From NCBI GenBank assembly GCA_028872475.1, contig JAQYMQ010000013.1, forward strand, positions 1-35,406: 35,406 bases of DNA. Reading direction: 5' to 3'. The stretch's first letter is position 1. The number at the start of each line of letters is the position of its first letter. A program made the position numbers and the translations under genes. The notes beneath the pieces were generated by a model. It was not told where the DNA came from. It saw only the letters and a program-made list of their open reading frames with translations, and did not search any database. The DNA comes from Eubacteriales bacterium (lineage in GTDB: Bacteria; Bacillota; Clostridia; Peptostreptococcales; Anaerovoracaceae). Below are positions 31,964-35,406 of this stretch, piece by piece.

Positions 31964-32224
31964 ATGGCGAATAGAGATAACTCGGAATTTTCTTATGAAA
32001 TTATCGAACACATTGCTGTGCTTTCTGCATCTAAAGTTGGATGGAGTAAAGAACTTAATCTTGTATCGTGGAATGGTGCAAATGCTAAATATGATATAAG
32101 GGAGTGGGATGAAAAGCATGAGCGTATGTCCAGAGGCGTTACGTTCTCGGAAGAAGAGGCGATTTCACTCAGGGACGCTCTTGATGAAAGGCTTAAACAA
32201 ATTAATAAAAAATTAATGAAATGA
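31964..32224 (+). CDS. YdbC/PC4-family single-stranded-DNA-binding protein
   Basis: The 86-aa protein fits the bacterial YdbC branch of the PC4 fold: FSYEIIEHIAVLSASKVGWSKELNLVSWNGANAKYDIREWDEKHERMSRGVTFSEEEAISLRDAL. The strands are followed by a C-terminal helix. Members bind single-stranded nucleic acid as dimers; the cellular role is unsettled. AAGGAGG precedes the ATG. A perfect consensus promoter and a strong terminator make it a single-gene unit, so it is probably well expressed. Confidence 0.88.
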   Translation: MANRDNSEFSYEIIEHIAVLSASKVGWSKELNLVSWNGANAKYDIREWDEKHERMSRGVTFSEEEAISLRDALDERLKQINKKLMK

Positions 32225-32232
32225 ATAAGCTT

Positions 32233-32267
32233 TGGCGCGACTACATTAGAGTGGTTGCGCCATTTTT
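32233..32267 (+). terminator. Terminator after the YdbC-like gene
   Basis: TGGCGCGACTAC (32233-32244) pairs with GTGGTTGCGCCA (32251-32262) over 12 bp including G-T pairs, with a six-nt loop and five T. Confidence 0.92.
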
Positions 32268-32583
32268 GATGTCATAAGTCGATTTTTTATTCAAAATAGT
32301 TTTAAAGTTATTAAGAACAGTTAAGTATTAAGGATAGATAAGCTCATTTAATTTAGAGGAATTAATTTTTGGGATAATTGGGATTAGGTGTTAATTTTAT
32401 TGGATTTATCGGATTGTTGTAGTGTTTTTGATAGAATTGAAACAAAATTATTTATAAATGATAGATAGCTACATAAGATACGCTAGGCGACTTGTCTGTA
32501 GGTGTCAAGATATATCGTTGAAAACTCAAGCGGAATACTAATCGTATAAGTAAAAATTTAATAAAAAAGTTTTTAAAAAATAC
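32268..32583. other. Gene-free AT-rich stretch upstream of the S10 operon promoter
   Basis: I see no reading frame with a ribosome-binding site, no RNA gene and no repeat here. The region simply separates the YdbC-like unit from the ribosomal-protein promoter. Confidence 0.5.
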
Positions 32584-32612
32584 TTGATTTATGTTTCGAA
32601 CAATTATATACT
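32584..32612 (+). promoter_or_regulatory. Promoter of the S10 ribosomal-protein operon
   Basis: TTGATT (32584-32589), a 17-nt spacer and TATACT (32607-32612). The expected start at about 32618-32620 coincides with the 5' base of the closing helix of the leader RNA. Confidence 0.85.
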
Positions 32613-32616
32613 TATT

Positions 32617-32761
32617 AGGCTTGCAAAGGTGAAGAAGCGGAAAGTTGCTGAGCTATCAGGTAATTTCCGTGGAGAAGTTCCCGCTAGACGGGGGCGATGG
32701 GTTTGCCTGTTTTTGTTTTGAGTCATTGATTAGGAAACGCACGGACGTGTGGTGCAAGCTT
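32617..32761 (+). promoter_or_regulatory. Structured 5' leader RNA of the S10 operon
   Basis: AGGCTTGCA (32617-32625) pairs with TGCAAGCTT (32753-32761) to close a 145-nt domain. Inside, CGGAAA/TTTCCG (32638-32643 with 32664-32669) encloses CTGA-GCTA-TCAG (32648-32659), and CCCG/CGGG (32680-32683 with 32689-32692) forms another hairpin. TTTTTGTTTT at 32710-32719 could act as an attenuator T-run after a weak GGGC/GCCT helix. A downstream helix GCTATT/AATAGC (32775-32780 with 32810-32815) precedes the rpsJ ribosome-binding site. Ribosomal-protein operons are often autoregulated through such leaders; I do not recognise the family. Confidence 0.65.
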
Positions 32762-32848
32762 AAAAATCTAAAAGGCTATTTAAAAATCAGGAGTTTAACC
32801 CCGTACGAGAATAGCGAAAATTGTACAAAATTTTAAAAGGAGGAAAAA

Positions 32849-33160
32849 ATGAGCGGACTACAGAAGATAAGAATTAAGCTAAAGGCTTATGATCATGCAA
32901 TCCTTGATCAGAGTGCTGCTAAGATTGTTGAAGCTGCTAAGAGAACTGGTGCTAAAGTTTCTGGACCAATTCCACTACCTACAGAAAAGGAAGTAGTGAC
33001 TATTATCAGAGCTGTACACAAGTATAAGGACAGCAGAGAGCAGTTTGAACAGAGAACTCACAAGAGACTTATCGACATTACAGATGCAAAGGCAAAGACA
33101 ACAGATGCACTTACAAAATTAGAATTGCCTGCTGGTGTAGATATCGAAATCAAATTATAA
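32849..33160 (+). CDS. rpsJ: 30S ribosomal protein S10
   Basis: The 103-aa protein opens [31 protein letters not shown] and continues [41 protein letters not shown], an unmistakable S10. It is also the NusE antitermination factor. AAAGGAGGAAAAA precedes the ATG. It is the first gene of the operon rpsJ-rplC-rplD-rplW-rplB. Confidence 0.99.
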   Translation: MSGLQKIRIKLKAYDHAILDQSAAKIVEAAKRTGAKVSGPIPLPTEKEVVTIIRAVHKYKDSREQFEQRTHKRLIDITDAKAKTTDALTKLELPAGVDIEIKL

Positions 33161-33165
33161 GTAGC

Positions 33166-33216
33166 CTAAGGGGAATTAACCCACTTAGCATGACCGCGAA
33201 AGTGGTCCAATGTAAG
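33166..33216 (+). promoter_or_regulatory. Two mutually exclusive hairpins between rpsJ and rplC
   Basis: Hairpin A: CTAAGGGG (33166-33173) with CCC-A-CTTAG (33180-33188). Hairpin B: CTTAGCAT-GACC (33184-33195) with GGTC-CA-ATGTAAG (33204-33216), with small bulges. Both need 33184-33188, so only one can form at a time. B ends just before the rplC ribosome-binding site. Confidence 0.45.
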
Positions 33217-33232
33217 AATTTAGGAGGAACAA

Positions 33233-33865
33233 ATGAAAACATTACTTGGAAAGAAAATCGGCATGACACAGATTTTCACCGAGGAAGGAGTAGTTATACC
33301 GGTTACTGTTATCGAAGCAGGCCCTGAAGTAGTTACTCAGATCAAAACGGTTGAAAAAGATGGATATAGTGCTGTACAGGTTGCTTTCGGAGAAACAAAA
33401 CCACATAGAGTGAACAAACCTATGACTGGTCACTTCGAAAAAGCAGGTGTAGAAATCAAAAAACATCTGATGGAATTCAGAGTTGAAGAAGGCGAAGCTT
33501 ACGAGCTTGGTCAGGAAATCACAGTTAGTGATTTTGAAGAAGGTATTAAGGTTGACGTGACAGGTGTATCTAAGGGTAAGGGTACTCAGGGTAACATCAA
33601 GAGACACGGACATAGAAGAGGTCCAACTTCTCACGGTTCTAAACATAAGAGACTTCCGGGTGCACTTGCTGGAGCATCATACCCAGGAAGAGTATTCAAG
33701 GGCAACAAAGGTCCTGGAAGAATGGGTAGAGAAACTGTGACAGTTCAGAATATCGACCTTGTAAAAGTTATTGCAGATAGAAACTTATTGCTAGTTAAGG
33801 GAGCTGTACCGGGCGGAAAAGGAAGCCTAGTAAAAGTAAGACCGGCAATCAAGGTTCAGAAATAA
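33233..33865 (+). CDS. rplC: 50S ribosomal protein L3
   Basis: The 210-aa protein opens [30 protein letters not shown] and contains [33 protein letters not shown] and [18 protein letters not shown], the L3 core that reaches the peptidyl-transferase centre. The length is normal. AGGAGGAAC precedes the ATG, and the gene is cotranscribed with rpsJ. Confidence 0.99.
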   Translation: MKTLLGKKIGMTQIFTEEGVVIPVTVIEAGPEVVTQIKTVEKDGYSAVQVAFGETKPHRVNKPMTGHFEKAGVEIKKHLMEFRVEEGEAYELGQEITVSDFEEGIKVDVTGVSKGKGTQGNIKRHGHRRGPTSHGSKHKRLPGALAGASYPGRVFKGNKGPGRMGRETVTVQNIDLVKVIADRNLLLVKGAVPGGKGSLVKVRPAIKVQK

Positions 33866-33885
33866 GCGTTGGAAGGAGGATTATC

Positions 33886-34509
33886 ATGGCAATAGTTAAA
33901 GTGCTAAACATGGCTGGTCAGGAAACTGGCACTATGGAGCTTAACGATAAAATATTTGGTGTTGAGCCAAATCAGAACGCCGTCCACGCAGTTGTAAAGA
34001 ATCACCTGGCTAACAGAAGACAGGGTACACAGTCTGCAAAGACAAGAGGCGATGTAAGAGGTGGCGGAAGAAAGCCATTTAGACAGAAGGGAACAGGTAG
34101 ACACAGACAGGGTTCTACTACAGACCCATCTCAGATCGGTGGTGGTGTGGTATTTGCACCAAAGCCAAGAAGTTACAGATACACTCTTCCAAAGACTTTA
34201 AGAAGATTAGCTATGTTATCAGCTCTTTCTTCAAAGGTTAAGGAAGGCGAAATCATCGTTCTAGATACTTTAGGATTTGAAGCTCCTAAGACAAAAGAGA
34301 TGGTTAAGGTGTTAGATAACGTGAAAGCTGGTAAAAAATCATTAGTTATCACAGCTGGTAGAGATGAAAACGTAATCAGATCTGCTGCAAACATTCCTGG
34401 TGTTAGAACAGAAATGGTAAGCACTATGAATGTATATCAGATTGTTAATCATGAAAGTTTCATCATTACTAAGGAAGCTATCGAAAAGATTGAGGAGGTG
34501 TATTCATAA
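33886..34509 (+). CDS. rplD: 50S ribosomal protein L4
   Basis: The 207-aa protein shows the L4 loop that lines the exit tunnel: [34 protein letters not shown], then [33 protein letters not shown]. In E. coli L4 is the autogenous repressor of this operon; whether it acts on the leader here is unknown. AAGGAGGATT precedes the ATG. Its stop codon overlaps the rplW start by one base. Confidence 0.99.
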   Translation: MAIVKVLNMAGQETGTMELNDKIFGVEPNQNAVHAVVKNHLANRRQGTQSAKTRGDVRGGGRKPFRQKGTGRHRQGSTTDPSQIGGGVVFAPKPRSYRYTLPKTLRRLAMLSALSSKVKEGEIIVLDTLGFEAPKTKEMVKVLDNVKAGKKSLVITAGRDENVIRSAANIPGVRTEMVSTMNVYQIVNHESFIITKEAIEKIEEVYS

Positions 34510-34799
34510 TGAGAACACCATATGATGTAATATTAAAGCCTGTAATTACAGAAACTTCTATGGAAGTTGCACAGGACAAAAAATACACTTTCAAAGTAGC
34601 GGTAGATGCTACTAAAACAGAAGTTAAAGACGCTATCGAAGAAATATTCGAAGTAGATGTATTAAAAGTTAACATTATGAATGTTAATGGTAAGTTAAAG
34701 AGAATGGGAAGAACAGCTGGATATAGAGCAGCATCTAAGAAGGCTATCGTTACTCTTACTCCAGATAGTAAAGAGATCGAATTCTTCCAGAGCTTGTAA
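34509..34799 (+). CDS. rplW: 50S ribosomal protein L23
   Basis: The 96-aa protein ([44 protein letters not shown], then [25 protein letters not shown]) is L23, which sits at the exit tunnel and docks trigger factor and SRP, both encoded in this window. The start ATG overlaps the rplD TAA by one base, with GAGGAGGTG upstream, so translation is coupled. Confidence 0.99.
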   Translation: MRTPYDVILKPVITETSMEVAQDKKYTFKVAVDATKTEVKDAIEEIFEVDVLKVNIMNVNGKLKRMGRTAGYRAASKKAIVTLTPDSKEIEFFQSL

Positions 34800-34816
34800 G
34801 ATAGGAGGAAGGAATA

Positions 34817-35406
34817 ATGGGAATTAAAAAGTATAATCCAACCACTCCGGGCTTGAGAGGAATGACGACTTCTACATTCGAGGAAATTACAAGAAGTACA
34901 CCGGAAAAATCACTTACGGTTACTTTAAAGAAACATTCCGGAAGAAATGTTAGGGGTAAGATTACTGTAAGACACAGAGGTGGCGGATACAGACCTAAGT
35001 ACAGAATTATCGACTTTAAGAGAAACAAAGACGGTATTATCGGTAACGTTAGAGAAATCGAATACGATCCAAACAGAACAGCTAATATCGCTCTTATCGT
35101 TTATGCAGACGGTGAAAAGAGATATATTATTGCACCTGAAGGTTTAAAAGTTGGAATGACTATTGTTTCAGGAGCAGATGCAGATATTAAGGTAGGAAAT
35201 GCACTTCCTTTAGCAAACATCCCTGTAGGTACAGTAATTCACAACATCGAATTAAAGCCTGGTAAGGGTGCACAGATGGTTAGAGCAGCAGGTAATGGTG
35301 CTCAGCTAATGGCTAAAGAAGGAAATTATGCGACACTAAGATTGCCATCAGGCGAAACTAGAAAAGTTCGTATTGAGTGTAGAGCGACTATCGGAGAAGT
35401 TGGTAA
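34817..35406 (+). CDS. rplB: 50S ribosomal protein L2 (3' end cut by window edge)
   Basis: From ATG 34817, after ATAGGAGGAAGG, the frame is open to the right edge (196 codons visible). [77 protein letters not shown] and [22 protein letters not shown] are typical of L2. The missing end carries the catalytic-centre-proximal histidine region. It lies 17 nt after rplW in the same operon. Confidence 0.98.
   Translation, partial: MGIKKYNPTTPGLRGMTTSTFEEITRSTPEKSLTVTLKKHSGRNVRGKITVRHRGGGYRPKYRIIDFKRNKDGIIGNVREIEYDPNRTANIALIVYADGEKRYIIAPEGLKVGMTIVSGADADIKVGNALPLANIPVGTVIHNIELKPGKGAQMVRAAGNGAQLMAKEGNYATLRLPSGETRKVRIECRATIGEVG

Noticed and set aside
32617..32761. T-box or RNase P RNA in the rpsJ leader
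   Set aside because: No T-box GGTGG-ACCGCG core and no RNase P conserved boxes are present.
32645..32836. 63-codon open frame upstream of rpsJ
   Set aside because: It has a non-ATG start without a ribosome-binding site, no recognisable protein features, and lies across the helices of the rpsJ leader RNA.
1..35406. CRISPR array, prophage, insertion sequence or integrative element
   Set aside because: No regularly spaced repeats, transposase, integrase or phage genes were seen; most genes are housekeeping with normal synteny.

Overview
The window is AT-rich DNA with dense Shine-Dalgarno-led genes and looks like a chromosomal segment of an anaerobic, Stickland-fermenting member of the Clostridia. 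The evidence is a D-proline reductase (prd) locus with a UGA-encoded selenocysteine, a selenocysteine tRNA, a proline racemase, a SAM-I riboswitch, Firmicutes-type gene orders (tig-clpP-clpX-lon-engB; ylxM-ffh-rpsP-khpA-rimM-trmD; S10 operon) and LPXTG-type surface proteins. The species cannot be fixed from the sequence alone. I saw no transposase, integrase, phage gene or CRISPR array.

Layout. (1) 1-1477: the end of a Cna-B/LPXTG surface protein, a terminator, and a coiled-coil wall-protein remnant whose 5' end looks frameshifted or truncated. (2) 1508-3098: a promoter, SAM-I riboswitch and terminator ahead of metK, then a bidirectional terminator. (3) 3151-11039: the proline-reduction locus. 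Proline racemase (prdF) is divergent from selC, prdC, prdA, a small 87-aa gene, prdB (Sec at codon 151) and, after a terminator and a long gap, prdD-prdE. L-proline is racemised to D-proline, which PrdA/PrdB reduce to 5-aminovalerate, with PrdC the likely electron carrier. selC supplies the tRNA needed to read the PrdB UGA. (4) 11180-19472: YfiH-family protein, trigger factor, ClpP, ClpX, Lon, EngB and Hpt (protein quality control, ribosome assembly, purine salvage). (5) 19563-20458: tRNA-Thr(GGU), tRNA-Arg(UCG) and a stand-alone PduL phosphotransacylase. (6) 20597-26150: a strong promoter overlapping a perfect palindrome, then a 1805-aa exported protein with a beta-helix region, Ig-like repeats and a caspase-like (C14) domain. 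(7) 26327-30301: the SRP/ribosome-maturation cluster. (8) 30495-32224: an iron-dependent alcohol dehydrogenase and a YdbC/PC4-like ssDNA-binding protein. (9) 32584-35406: a structured leader and the start of the S10 ribosomal-protein operon, with rplB cut by the window edge.

The most unusual items are the giant caspase-like surface protein with its operator-like palindrome, several structured non-coding stretches (upstream of prdA, upstream of rpsJ, between rpsJ and rplC), and three genes (lon, engB, the caspase gene) whose nearest good Shine-Dalgarno lies far from the start codon. The prd biochemistry itself is established. The arrangement seen here (selC embedded, no prdR in the window, prdD/E separated from prdB by a terminator) is the part worth comparing with other genomes.
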